From: Nocardia stercoris | GTDB taxonomy: Bacteria > Actinomycetota > Actinomycetes > Mycobacteriales > Mycobacteriaceae | Direction: 5' to 3' | Assembly: GCF_003696265.1 (NCBI RefSeq) | Contig: NZ_RFFH01000003.1 | Coordinates: 186,001-250,000, forward strand | Length of the DNA: 64,000 nucleotides | Shown here: in pieces, positions 19,627-27,406 of the stretch | How positions within the stretch are numbered: position 1 is the stretch's first letter | Layout of the letters: every line of letters begins with the position of its first letter | The notes under the pieces: model-generated | Seen by the model: the letters and a program-made list of their open reading frames with translations, nothing else | What the model was told of the DNA's origin: nothing | The model's database searches: none | Position numbers and translations under genes: made by a program

Positions 19627-21183
19627 GTGTCCTCCTCCCCCGCACTCCCGCCGAGCCGGCAGCGCACCATCCTGCGCATGCTGCTGTTCTCCCAGCTCCT
19701 GATCTGGCTCGACGGCACCATCCTCACCAACGCCTTCGAGACCCTGGCCGACCCGGTCCGCGGCCTCGGCGCCACCCCCGGCCAATTGCAGTGGGCCACC
19801 GGCGCGTACACCCTGGTCTTCGCCACCCTCACCTTCACCGGCGGCGCGCTCGGCGACCGCTTCGGCCACCGCAACACCCTGCTCACCGGCATGGCCGTCT
19901 TCGGCCTCGCCTCGGTCGTCGCCGCCTACGCCGGCAGCCCCGACCAGCTCACCGCCGCCCGCGTCGCCATGGGAGTCGGTGCGGCACTGCTCATGCCCGC
20001 CACCATGGCGGTGATCAGCTGGACCTTCGAACCCGCCCAGCGGGCCGCCGCCTACGGCGCGATGTCCGCGTTCGCCGGCGTCGGCATCGCCGCCGGACCG
20101 GTGCTGTCGGGGCTGCTGCTGCAGAAGTTCTGGTGGGGTTCGGTATTCATTGTGAACGTGCCCGTCGTGCTGGTCGGCACGGTGTGCATCGCGCTCGTGG
20201 TGCCGAACTTCCGCAGTCCCGTGGCCCGGCGACTCGATCTGCCCGGACTGGCACTGTCCATCGCGGGACTCGGCGCCCTGGCCTACGGCCTGATCCGCGC
20301 CGGCCAGGACGGGTCGTTCGCCCGGCCGGCCGTCTGGGGAACCATCGTGGCCGGACTGCTCGTGCTGGCGGGGTTCGTACTCGTCGAACTCCGGGTGCCC
20401 GCGCCCAGTTTCGATCCGCGGCTACTACGGGATCGCGCGTTCGCCGGCGGCAATATCGCGCTGATGCTGCTGTTCCTGGCCATGACCGGCTCGTCGTTCT
20501 ACGGCGCGTTCTATCTGCAGGGGCCGCGGCAGCTCAGTGCCCTGCAATCCGGGCTGCTGATGCTGCCCGCCGCGGCCGGCGTGATGATCGGGTCACCGCT
20601 GTCGGTGCGTCTGGTGCGACGTTCGTCGGCCCGGGTGGTGTCGACCCTCGCGCTGCTGATCACCGCGGCGTGCATGGCCGCGGTCTGTGGCTACGGGCTG
20701 CACACCTCGATCGTGTTGTTCGAGGTCCTGATGTTCGTCCAGGGCACCGCGACCGGCATGGTCACCGCACCGCTGACCGGGGCGGTCCTGGGATCGCTGC
20801 CGCCCGCGCGGGCCGGTGCGGGCAGTGCCGTCAACAGCACCCTGCGCCAGACCGGCAGCGTGCTCGGCATCGCGGTGGGCGGGACCATCACCACGCTCGT
20901 CTATCAGGGCGCGATCGAGTCTGCCGTCGCCGCCCGGCCGCCCGCGGTGCGCGACGCCGCCCGGGTATCGGCCGAATCGGCGCGCCACGTCGCCCGCACC
21001 ACCGGCGACCCCGGACTCGTCGCGGCTGCCGACGACGCATTCCTGCACGCGGCGCACGTTGCCGCGGGCTGGACCGCCGGCTTCGTGGTCCTGGCCGCCG
21101 TCGTGGTCGCCACGACCCTTGCGGCCCGGCGGGTTCCGCCGGTCGCGACCGTCGCGCCGGAACCGGAACTCGCGTCGAGCTGA
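19627..21183 (+). CDS. MFS efflux transporter, DHA2 (14-TM) type
   Basis: This is a 518-residue proton-coupled drug exporter of the DHA2 family with about 14 membrane helices. Motif A is seen as GALGDRFGHRNTLL, and the D1-like LIWLDGTILTNAFETL stands in helix 1. GTG 19627 is preferred over the longer frame because GGAAGGG lies about 10 bases upstream and the longer start would begin within the operator. Expression is probably controlled by the divergent MarR. The substrate is unknown, probably a hydrophobic toxic compound. Confidence 0.87.
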   Translation: MSSSPALPPSRQRTILRMLLFSQLLIWLDGTILTNAFETLADPVRGLGATPGQLQWATGAYTLVFATLTFTGGALGDRFGHRNTLLTGMAVFGLASVVAAYAGSPDQLTAARVAMGVGAALLMPATMAVISWTFEPAQRAAAYGAMSAFAGVGIAAGPVLSGLLLQKFWWGSVFIVNVPVVLVGTVCIALVVPNFRSPVARRLDLPGLALSIAGLGALAYGLIRAGQDGSFARPAVWGTIVAGLLVLAGFVLVELRVPAPSFDPRLLRDRAFAGGNIALMLLFLAMTGSSFYGAFYLQGPRQLSALQSGLLMLPAAAGVMIGSPLSVRLVRRSSARVVSTLALLITAACMAAVCGYGLHTSIVLFEVLMFVQGTATGMVTAPLTGAVLGSLPPARAGAGSAVNSTLRQTGSVLGIAVGGTITTLVYQGAIESAVAARPPAVRDAARVSAESARHVARTTGDPGLVAAADDAFLHAAHVAAGWTAGFVVLAAVVVATTLAARRVPPVATVAPEPELASS

Positions 21184-21190
21184 GCGGATC

Positions 21191-21225
21191 CCGGTGGACG
21201 CACCCCGGCTGCGTGCGTCCACCGG
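21191..21225 (+). terminator. Terminator hairpin after the DHA2 transporter
   Basis: CCGGTGGACGCA and TGCGTCCACCGG are perfect 12-bp arms around an 11-base loop, 7 bp downstream of the stop at 21183. It separates this gene from the next MFS gene 90 bp further on. Confidence 0.75.
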
Positions 21226-21314
21226 CTGCACGCGATGCGGTGCGGCATCGGCGGCAACACGGTTCGCGCGTCGGCGTTGCGGGCGATCGTTAGCTGGCGG
21301 ATTACCCTCGCATC

Positions 21315-22595
21315 GTGAAACGCGCATATCTGGTCTGGGGTGTCGGGGTCGGCGCCTATGTCGTCGCGGTGCTGCAGCGGACCTCGTTCGGGGTCTCCGG
21401 GCTGGAGGCGGCCTCGCGGTTCCACGCCGACCCGGCGGTGCTGTCGGGGTTCGTGGTGTTGCAGGTCGCGTTGTACGCGGGCATGCAGATTCCGTCCGGC
21501 CTGCTGTTGGACCGGTTCGGCTCCCGGGCCATGATCGTCGCCGGATCGCTGATCATGGCCACCGGGCAGGGATTGCTGGCGACCACCGCGGCGCTGCCCG
21601 CCGCGATCTTCGGTCGCGTCCTGGTCGGCTCCGGCGACGCCATGGTCTTCATCTCGGTGATCCGGCTGATCCCCGCCTGGTTCCCGCCCCGGCGCGGCCC
21701 ACTGATCGTGCAGCTCACCGGAATGCTGGGGCAGCTCGGGCAGATCCTGTCCGCGCTGCCGTTCCTGGCCCTGCTGCACGGCGACGGCTGGTCGGCGGCG
21801 TACACGAGCGTGACGGCGTTGTCGGTGCTGGCGGCGGTGCTGGCGCTGACCGTGATCCGCGACGTCCCGCCCGGACACGAACCGGTCGCCGTCGAAACCG
21901 AGACGCACACCCTGCGGCAGCTCGTCCGGCAGGTGTGGTCGCACCCGGGGACGCGGCTGGGCTTCTTCTCCCACATGGGCACCCAGTTCTCCACCACCAC
22001 CTTCGCGCTCATGTGGGGTGTGCCGTATCTGGTTTCGGCACAGCATCTTTCGCGGTCGACTGCCGGTCTGCTGCTGACCGTCTCGGTGCTCACCGCGCTC
22101 GCCGCCGGACCGGTGCTGGGCGTGCTGAGCGCGCGCTATCCGCTGCGGCGATCTGTACTGGTCCTCACGATCATCCTGGCCGCCGCCGGCATGTGGACCG
22201 TGGTGCTGCTGCGGAATTCACCGTCCCCGCTGTGGTTGCTGACCTTGCTGATCATCGTCATCTCGGTCGGCGGGCCCGGATCCATGATCGGATTCGACTA
22301 CGCCCGCATGTTCCACCCGGGCGCCCGGCTGGGCACGGCCCAGGGCATGGTCAATATCGGCGGTTTCCTGGCGACCCTGTTGGTCATCGAGGCCATGGGC
22401 GTGGTGCTCGAGCGTCACGGCGGCTACCGCTTCGACGCCTTCCGGCTGGCCTGGCTCTGCCAGTACCCGATCTGGATCCTCGCGGTGACCGGCGTCCTGA
22501 TCACCCGGATGAAGGCGCGGCGGCGGCTGGCGACCGAGGGCGTCCACGTTCGCCCGCTCCGCGCGGCGCTGGCCGCCCGCGTCCGCCGCCACTAG
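21315..22595 (+). CDS. MFS transporter (12-TM)
   Basis: This is a 426-residue major facilitator protein with about 12 membrane helices. Motif A is present as SGLLLDRFGSRAM between helices 2 and 3. The helix-1 pattern (QRTSFGVSGLEAASRF) and overall length are more like metabolite/nitrate or unknown-substrate MFS proteins than DHA2 pumps. It starts with GTG at 21315 and no regulator is adjacent. Its TAG stop overlaps the stop of the convergent epimerase-like gene within the same CTAG. Confidence 0.8.
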   Translation: MKRAYLVWGVGVGAYVVAVLQRTSFGVSGLEAASRFHADPAVLSGFVVLQVALYAGMQIPSGLLLDRFGSRAMIVAGSLIMATGQGLLATTAALPAAIFGRVLVGSGDAMVFISVIRLIPAWFPPRRGPLIVQLTGMLGQLGQILSALPFLALLHGDGWSAAYTSVTALSVLAAVLALTVIRDVPPGHEPVAVETETHTLRQLVRQVWSHPGTRLGFFSHMGTQFSTTTFALMWGVPYLVSAQHLSRSTAGLLLTVSVLTALAAGPVLGVLSARYPLRRSVLVLTIILAAAGMWTVVLLRNSPSPLWLLTLLIIVISVGGPGSMIGFDYARMFHPGARLGTAQGMVNIGGFLATLLVIEAMGVVLERHGGYRFDAFRLAWLCQYPIWILAVTGVLITRMKARRRLATEGVHVRPLRAALAARVRRH

Positions 22596-23545
22596 CGCGG
22601 ATTTCCGGCTCGCAGCCACGCCAGATAGTCGGCCGCCGCGCTCGATACCGGATAGTGCGGGCGGTATCCGGTATCGGCGACCAACCGGTCGATGGCCAGA
22701 TATTCGGTGCCGCTCGTGGGCTGCGGCCCGTGTCCGGGCCGGATCTCCACCGCGAACCGCGGTACCAGCTCGGTCAGCGCGTGGACGACCTCGGCGTTGG
22801 TGGTGTGGCGGCCGCCGCCGATGTTGTAGACGCGGTGGTGCAGCCGCTCGGCCGTGGCGAGCAGCGCGATCGCCCGGGCGCAGTCCTTCACGTAGCACAG
22901 GTCGATGCCGTCGTCCGCGTACAGCGGGCCGGTCAGTTCCGGCGCAGTGCCGTGGGCGGCGGCGTGCAGCAGTTGCGGTGCGGCCATGAACCGGGACACC
23001 GGATGTCCGCCGGGGCCCCAGATTCCGGCGATGCGCAGGTTCACGACGTCCAGGCCGGCCGTGTCCGCGAGGTGATCGGACAGCAGTTCGCCGATCTTCT
23101 TGAACGCCGGGATCGGGTGCAGCGCGCGCGGCGCGAGCGGCAGGTCCTCGTGCCAGGGACCGGGGTCGGCGATGCCGCCGTATACGCCGATCGTGCTCGC
23201 GACCGCGACCCGGATCGATCGCTCCCGGGCGACATCCAGCACGCGCAGCAGGGATTCGACGGCCGCGAGGGCGTCGGCCACCGGATCGGCACCACCGGGC
23301 GGCCACGGGACCGACCCGGCCAGGTGCACGATCGCCGTCGGCCGGTATCGCTCGCACAGTGCGCGCAGCCGGTCCCGATCGCGAATGTCGGCCTGCTCCA
23401 CGAAGACTCGCTTGCCCAGTTCGACCTCGAACGCGGTCGCCGGCCGGGCGCCACGCTGCACGGCCACACAGTCCGCGCCCAGGTCGAGCAGGGCGCGGGT
23501 GGTGTGCGCGCCGATGAAGCCCAGGCCGCCGGTTATCAGGATCAT
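22592..23545 (-). CDS. NAD-dependent epimerase/dehydratase-like protein (extended SDR)
   Basis: This is a 317-residue extended SDR with the nucleotide motif ITGGLGFIGAHTTRAL at the N-terminus and a VASTIGVYGG strand in the usual Ser/Thr position. The region that should read YxxxK instead reads IPAFKKIGE: Lys is present but the Tyr position is Ile. Typical epimerase or dehydratase chemistry is therefore doubtful, although nearby Tyr residues could substitute. It is divergent from a MarR regulator, with a 27-bp near-palindrome between them. A role in handling a small carbonyl or sugar compound sensed by the MarR is possible. Confidence 0.75.
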   Translation of the reverse strand: MILITGGLGFIGAHTTRALLDLGADCVAVQRGARPATAFEVELGKRVFVEQADIRDRDRLRALCERYRPTAIVHLAGSVPWPPGGADPVADALAAVESLLRVLDVARERSIRVAVASTIGVYGGIADPGPWHEDLPLAPRALHPIPAFKKIGELLSDHLADTAGLDVVNLRIAGIWGPGGHPVSRFMAAPQLLHAAAHGTAPELTGPLYADDGIDLCYVKDCARAIALLATAERLHHRVYNIGGGRHTTNAEVVHALTELVPRFAVEIRPGHGPQPTSGTEYLAIDRLVADTGYRPHYPVSSAAADYLAWLRAGNPR

Positions 23546-23566
23546 GCGTTCCCCTCTGAATTCCTT

Positions 23567-23593
23567 CAGTTCTACTGATCATCAGTAAAACTG
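23567..23593. promoter_or_regulatory. MarR operator, 27-bp near-perfect palindrome
   Basis: The arms CAGTTCTACTGAT and ATCAGTAAAACTG (12 of 13 paired) flank a central C; the inner 15 bp TACTGATCATCAGTA is perfect. It lies 22 bp from the epimerase-like start (23545) and 29 bp from the MarR start (23622), able to control both. Confidence 0.85.
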
Positions 23594-23621
23594 ACAATAT
23601 CGTAGGCGCTACCATGAGCCG

Positions 23622-24062
23622 GTGTCCACAGCAGCCGGAACCCCGTCGACCGATCCGCCGGAAAGCCTTGTCTACCTGCTGAAGCACGCCCATCTGCGCC
23701 TGAACGAGCTGGTCGCGGCCGAACTGGCCGAGCACCCGGTCAGCGGCCGTGAGCTAGCGGTGCTGACCGTCGTCGCCGGTAACGAACCGATCTCGCAGCA
23801 GCAGGCGGCCGCACGCCTCGGCGTCGACCGGACCACCATGGTCGCCCTGCTCGACGAACTCGAACGCAAACAGCTGCTGAGCCGCCACCCCAACCCCGCC
23901 GACCGCCGGGTCAATATCGTCGAAATGACCCCGCGCGGCGAGACGGTGCGAGCCGAGGCGCGCGCCGCCGCCGATCGGGCCGAGGGCCGGTTCCTGGCCG
24001 CGCTCGAACCGGACACCGCGGCCGGTCTGAAGCGGGCCCTGCGTACCGTGCTGCGCGGCTGA
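23622..24062 (+). CDS. MarR-family transcriptional regulator
   Basis: This is a 146-residue winged-helix regulator. Its recognition region (ISQQQAAARLGVDRTTMVALLDELERKQLLSRH, about residues 62-95) is followed by the DRRVNIVEMTPRG wing. It starts at GTG 23622 close to a strong palindromic operator shared with the divergent epimerase-like gene; autoregulation and control of that neighbour are likely. The ligand is unknown. Confidence 0.9.
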   Translation: MSTAAGTPSTDPPESLVYLLKHAHLRLNELVAAELAEHPVSGRELAVLTVVAGNEPISQQQAAARLGVDRTTMVALLDELERKQLLSRHPNPADRRVNIVEMTPRGETVRAEARAAADRAEGRFLAALEPDTAAGLKRALRTVLRG

Positions 24063-24082
24063 TCACCGCCGCGACAGGTGCC

Positions 24083-24111
24083 TTGACAATTGCCGGGGCC
24101 GAATCTGGAAT
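24083..24111 (+). promoter_or_regulatory. Candidate housekeeping-type promoter for the XRE-cupin gene
   Basis: TTGACA at 24083-24088 and TGGAAT at 24106-24111 are separated by 17 bp. The predicted start of transcription would fall at or next to the GTG at 24118, giving a leaderless message. Confidence 0.55.
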
Positions 24112-24117
24112 GGACAT

Positions 24118-24702
24118 GTGGCGGACGAATTCGACTCGGTGCTCACCGAAGTCGGGCCACGGTTGCGGGAACTGCGGCGCCGTGCCGGGCTGACCCTCGC
24201 CGCCCTCAGCGACACCACCGGAATCCCGCTCAGCACCCTGTCCCGGCTCGAATCCGGGCGGCGCAAGCCCACGCTCGAACTGCTGCTCCCGCTCGCCAAG
24301 GCCCATCAGGTACCGCTCGACGAACTGGTCAACGCGCCACCCAGCGGTGACCCGCGGGTGCACCTGCGCCCGATCTCCTATCACGGCATGACCGCCGTCC
24401 CGCTCACCAACAAGCCGGGCGGCCTGCAGGTCCAGAAGCTGATCATGTCCCCCACCGACCGGTCCAGCATCCCCGACCCGCGCACCCACGAGGGCTACCA
24501 CTGGATCTACGTCCTCAACGGCCGGCTGCGCCTGATTCTCGGCGACAACGACCTCACCCTCGGACCCGGCGAGGTCGCCGAATTCGACACCCACCTCCCG
24601 CACTGGTTCGGCACCGCCGATCCGCAACCGGTCGAGTTCCTCAGCATCATGGGCCCGCAGGGAGAACGCTTCCACCTGCGCGCCCGCTACCGTCCCCAGT
24701 AA
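24118..24702 (+). CDS. XRE-family regulator with C-terminal cupin domain
   Basis: This 194-residue protein combines an N-terminal helix-turn-helix (LRELRRRAGLTLAALSDTTGIPLSTLSRLESGRRKPTLE, about residues 14-55, written here only as its core TLAALSDTTGIPLSTLSRLE) with a cupin sensor (HEGYHWIYVLNGRLRLILGD and LGPGEVAEFDTHLPHWFG, residues about 120-175). The class includes regulators of amine and phosphonate metabolism. It starts at GTG; an ATG two bases earlier is in another frame. The target is unknown. Confidence 0.85.
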   Translation: MADEFDSVLTEVGPRLRELRRRAGLTLAALSDTTGIPLSTLSRLESGRRKPTLELLLPLAKAHQVPLDELVNAPPSGDPRVHLRPISYHGMTAVPLTNKPGGLQVQKLIMSPTDRSSIPDPRTHEGYHWIYVLNGRLRLILGDNDLTLGPGEVAEFDTHLPHWFGTADPQPVEFLSIMGPQGERFHLRARYRPQ

Positions 24703-24855
24703 CCCGGCGCGGACCTCGCGCAAATCACGGCCCCGCCTCCCGGCGAACTGGTCGGACGGTCCATTTGTGCTGTGGCACAATGCAGCTCGCGTCCGGTCGA
24801 CCGACCGGGCGCCTATCATCGGTCCCACATCGGACTCTTCGAACAGGGGTGCAGC

Positions 24856-25683
24856 ATGACCGACAGTACGGCGCGGATCGATCAGTCCAAACCCAGCATC
24901 GCGCGCGTCTACGACTACCTCCTCGGCGGGAAGGACAACTACGCGGTAGACCGCGAGGTCGGCGACTTCTTCAAGAAGGATCTGCCCGGTTCCGTGGCGA
25001 TCGCGCACTCCAACCGGCAGGCCCTGATCCGCGCGATCACCGCCATGTCGCACGCGGGCATCCGGCAGTTCATCGATCTCGGCAGCGGGCTGCCCAGCGT
25101 CGACAACGTGCACCAGGTCGCGCAGCGCTTCGACGAGGACAGCCGGGTCGTCTACGTGGACAACGACCCGATCGTGCTGGCGCACAGCCGCGCCCTGCTC
25201 GCCACCGACGGCGCCACCACCGTGATCACCGCCGACCTGCGCGACCCGGAAGCGATCCGCGCGAACCCCGAGGTCGAGCGGCTGATCGACTTCAGCGAAC
25301 CGGTCGGTGTGGTGTTCAGCGCGATCCTGCACCACCTCAACGACGACGAGGACCCCGCCGGCGTGGTGCGGTACTGGGCCGGCGAGGTGCCGGTCGGCAG
25401 CCAGGTCTACATCTCACACTTCCGCTCCGGCGACAACGACGAGACCCGCGCCGCCGAGGCCAAGCTGCAGTCCACGTTCGGCCGCGGCCGCTGGCGCAAC
25501 GACGCCGAGATCCGCTCGCTGTTCGGCGATCTGGAGGTGCTCGAGCCCGGCCTGCGGCCCTGCGTCCGCTGGTGGCCCGAGCCCGAACCGGGAACCGCGG
25601 GCCTGACCACCATCGGTGCCGCCACCCAGGAGCCCACCGTCTGGCAGCAGCTCATCGCCGCCGCGCACGCGCGGAAGAACTGA
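24856..25683 (+). CDS. SAM-dependent methyltransferase, Methyltransf_19 family
   Basis: This is a 275-residue protein with the family signature PSIARVYDYLLGGKDNYAVD at residues 13-32, a SAM-binding FIDLGSGLP at 72-80 and YVDNDPIVLAHS, where the acidic residue contacts the ribose. The family (PF04672) is expanded in Streptomyces and Nocardia; substrates are mostly unknown. ATG 24856 has an AGGGG ribosome site; the frame upstream adds 28 non-conserved residues. The 153-bp gap before it holds no other feature that I can see. Confidence 0.88.
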   Translation: MTDSTARIDQSKPSIARVYDYLLGGKDNYAVDREVGDFFKKDLPGSVAIAHSNRQALIRAITAMSHAGIRQFIDLGSGLPSVDNVHQVAQRFDEDSRVVYVDNDPIVLAHSRALLATDGATTVITADLRDPEAIRANPEVERLIDFSEPVGVVFSAILHHLNDDEDPAGVVRYWAGEVPVGSQVYISHFRSGDNDETRAAEAKLQSTFGRGRWRNDAEIRSLFGDLEVLEPGLRPCVRWWPEPEPGTAGLTTIGAATQEPTVWQQLIAAAHARKN

Positions 25684-25713
25684 TCCGGGCGATCTCCTTG
25701 GTACGGTGCGCGC

Positions 25714-26073
25714 ATGATCATCGGTGCGCACACCATCTGCTATGCCGCCGACGCCGAGCGGGCACGGGCGTTCTTCCGTGACGTGCTGGGCTTCGCCCAC
25801 GTCGACGCGGGCGGCGGCTGGCTGATCTTCCAGGCACCCCCGGCCGAACTGGCCGTCCACCCGGCCGAGCCCGGCGAGAGCGGCCGGGCCGAGCTGTACC
25901 TGATGTGCGACGACCTGGCCGCGACAATGGCGGACCTGACCGCCAAGGGCGTCGAATTCACCAGCGAGGTGAGCGAACAGCGCTGGGGTCGGCTGACCAC
26001 CCTGGCCGTGCCGGGCTTCGGCGATCTGGGCCTGTATCAGCCGCTGCACCCGACGGCCGTGGATCTGCCTTAG
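25714..26073 (+). CDS. VOC-superfamily protein (glyoxalase/bleomycin-resistance fold)
   Basis: This 119-residue single-domain protein has paired beta-alpha-beta-beta-beta halves. The start IIGAHTICYAADAERARAFFRDVLGF and the C-terminal LAVPGFGDLGLYQP are typical. Members are metal-dependent lyases or dioxygenases, or drug-binding proteins; His6 may be a metal ligand. Function cannot be predicted. The stop codon lies inside the first unit of a short tandem-repeat patch. Confidence 0.8.
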   Translation: MIIGAHTICYAADAERARAFFRDVLGFAHVDAGGGWLIFQAPPAELAVHPAEPGESGRAELYLMCDDLAATMADLTAKGVEFTSEVSEQRWGRLTTLAVPGFGDLGLYQPLHPTAVDLP

Positions 26074-26203
26074 CGTGGATCTGCCCTAGCCGTGGATCTG
26101 CCCTAGCCAGCGATCTGCCCCAGCCAGCGGTCACTGTCAGCCGCGGCATCCAGCACCGCCGCGGCATCCAGCTGCGGCCGCCGAACAGTCGCCACCGAAC
26201 AGT
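26056..26203. repeat. Cluster of short tandem repeats in a convergent intergenic region
   Basis: Three repeat families follow one another. Four copies of a 16-17 bp unit (GCCGTGGATCTGCCCTA type) occupy 26056-26122; the first holds the VOC stop codon and the fourth is diverged. Two copies of CCGCGGCATCCAGC stand at 26141 and 26159. Two copies of CCGAACAGT stand at 26181 and 26195. The 199 bp between the convergent genes are otherwise featureless. Confidence 0.85.
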
Positions 26204-26272
26204 GGCTGCCGCAACGGATGTCGCCCTGGGCCGCAGCTGCGGTACGACCGGCGACCACGGTTGCGTGCGGCG

Positions 26273-27373
26273 TCAGCGCCCGGCCGGCGGCTGCTGGCGG
26301 GCGGCGGCGGTCAGATCGTCGACTTGACGTTCGGCCCGCTCGGCTCGCGCGAGGGTCTGCGCGCGCGCCTCGTCGAGGGCGGCGATCCGGTCGGCGGCTT
26401 CGCGTTCGGTTCGGGCCAGCGCCGCGGCAAATTCGGTTCGGAGCGAGCCCATATCGCTCGCGGCACGGTCGCGGACCCGGGTCAGCTCGGCACGCGCCGC
26501 ATCCAATTCCGCTCGTACGCGGTGCAGTTCCTCCCGCAGCTCGGCGACTGCCTGATTGCGCTCGGCGACAGCCGCTTCGGCGCGGCCGATGGCCCGCTCG
26601 GCGTCCGCGGCGCGCTGCACGGCCATGTCCCGCTCGGCCGCCGCGGCCGTGAGCTGCTGGGCCGCATCGCGTTTCACTCGCTCCACCTCGGCGGCGGCGT
26701 TGCGCCGGGCGGCGGCGATGTCCTCGCCGGCCTGTTCCCGGGCCCGCTCGACATCGGCGGCCGCTTCGGTTCGGGCGGCACGGATTTCGGCTTCGGCCTC
26801 GGAGCGGGCCGCGAACACGTCGGCGGCGGCCCGTTCGCTGACCGTCCGGAGTTCGCCGAGCGCCTCCTCCCGCGCCGATTCCGCGCCGGCGATCCGTGCC
26901 TCGGCCGCTTCGGCGGCCGTGACCGCGTCGTCCGCGGCGGCTTCGGCGATCTTGCGGGACTCCTCCGCGGCCCGGCGTCCCTGCTCGGCGGCGACGGTCG
27001 CCACCTCGGCCTCCGCAATACGGCGGGCGGCCTCGGCCTGGACCGCCTGCACCTGCGCTTCGGCCACCGCGGGATCGGCGAGCGTACTCAGTTCCGCCAC
27101 TGCGGCATTGATCGTGACACCGAACTGTTCGGCCAAGGTCCGGAACTCGGTGAGCAGTTCGTCGGCGCGCAGCCGGGCCACCGTGACCGGACCCTGTTTC
27201 GTCACGGTGACATTCACCGGCTGGGGTTCGGCGGCCTCCTGGCGGCGTTGCCGTTCCCGCCAGGCGCGCCACCGGGTGTGCTCCGGCAGCTCGCAGTATT
27301 CGGGCGGCCGACCGGGCCCGGCTGCGGGCGCGGTCGCCTGGGTACAGCCGGGATAGTTGCAGATGCTAGCCAC
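26273..27373 (-). CDS. Long coiled-coil protein with N-terminal Cys/His motif
   Basis: This 366-residue protein is of unknown function. The first 45 residues hold C5-x4-C10 and C27-x4-H32, a possible zinc site followed by the basic RWRAWRERQRR. A short folded segment (about 50-100, VNVTVTKQGPVTVARLRADELLTEFRTLAEQFG) comes next. Residues about 105-355 are an uninterrupted Ala/Glu/Arg-rich coiled coil with heptad character (AEAEIRAARTEAAADVERAR, and similar). There is no transmembrane segment. The layout recalls plasmid KfrA-like or nucleoid-associated coiled-coil DNA-binding proteins, but no homology is claimed. It starts at GTG 27373 and is downstream of, and same-strand with, a DHA2 transporter (33-bp gap). 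Confidence 0.7.
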   Translation of the reverse strand: MASICNYPGCTQATAPAAGPGRPPEYCELPEHTRWRAWRERQRRQEAAEPQPVNVTVTKQGPVTVARLRADELLTEFRTLAEQFGVTINAAVAELSTLADPAVAEAQVQAVQAEAARRIAEAEVATVAAEQGRRAAEESRKIAEAAADDAVTAAEAAEARIAGAESAREEALGELRTVSERAAADVFAARSEAEAEIRAARTEAAADVERAREQAGEDIAAARRNAAAEVERVKRDAAQQLTAAAAERDMAVQRAADAERAIGRAEAAVAERNQAVAELREELHRVRAELDAARAELTRVRDRAASDMGSLRTEFAAALARTEREAADRIAALDEARAQTLARAERAERQVDDLTAAARQQPPAGR

Positions 27374-27406
27374 GCCGGAATGGTAACCGGCGGAACGCCG
27401 AACGCT

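Noticed and set aside
26056..26203. CRISPR-like array
   Set aside because: Units are contiguous, not separated by spacers of constant length, differ between families, and no cas gene is near.
26103..27272. Arg/Gly-rich alternative - strand frame overlapping the coiled-coil gene
   Set aside because: Composition is typical of a shifted frame of an Ala/Glu/Arg coiled coil; it has no start signal and no domain.
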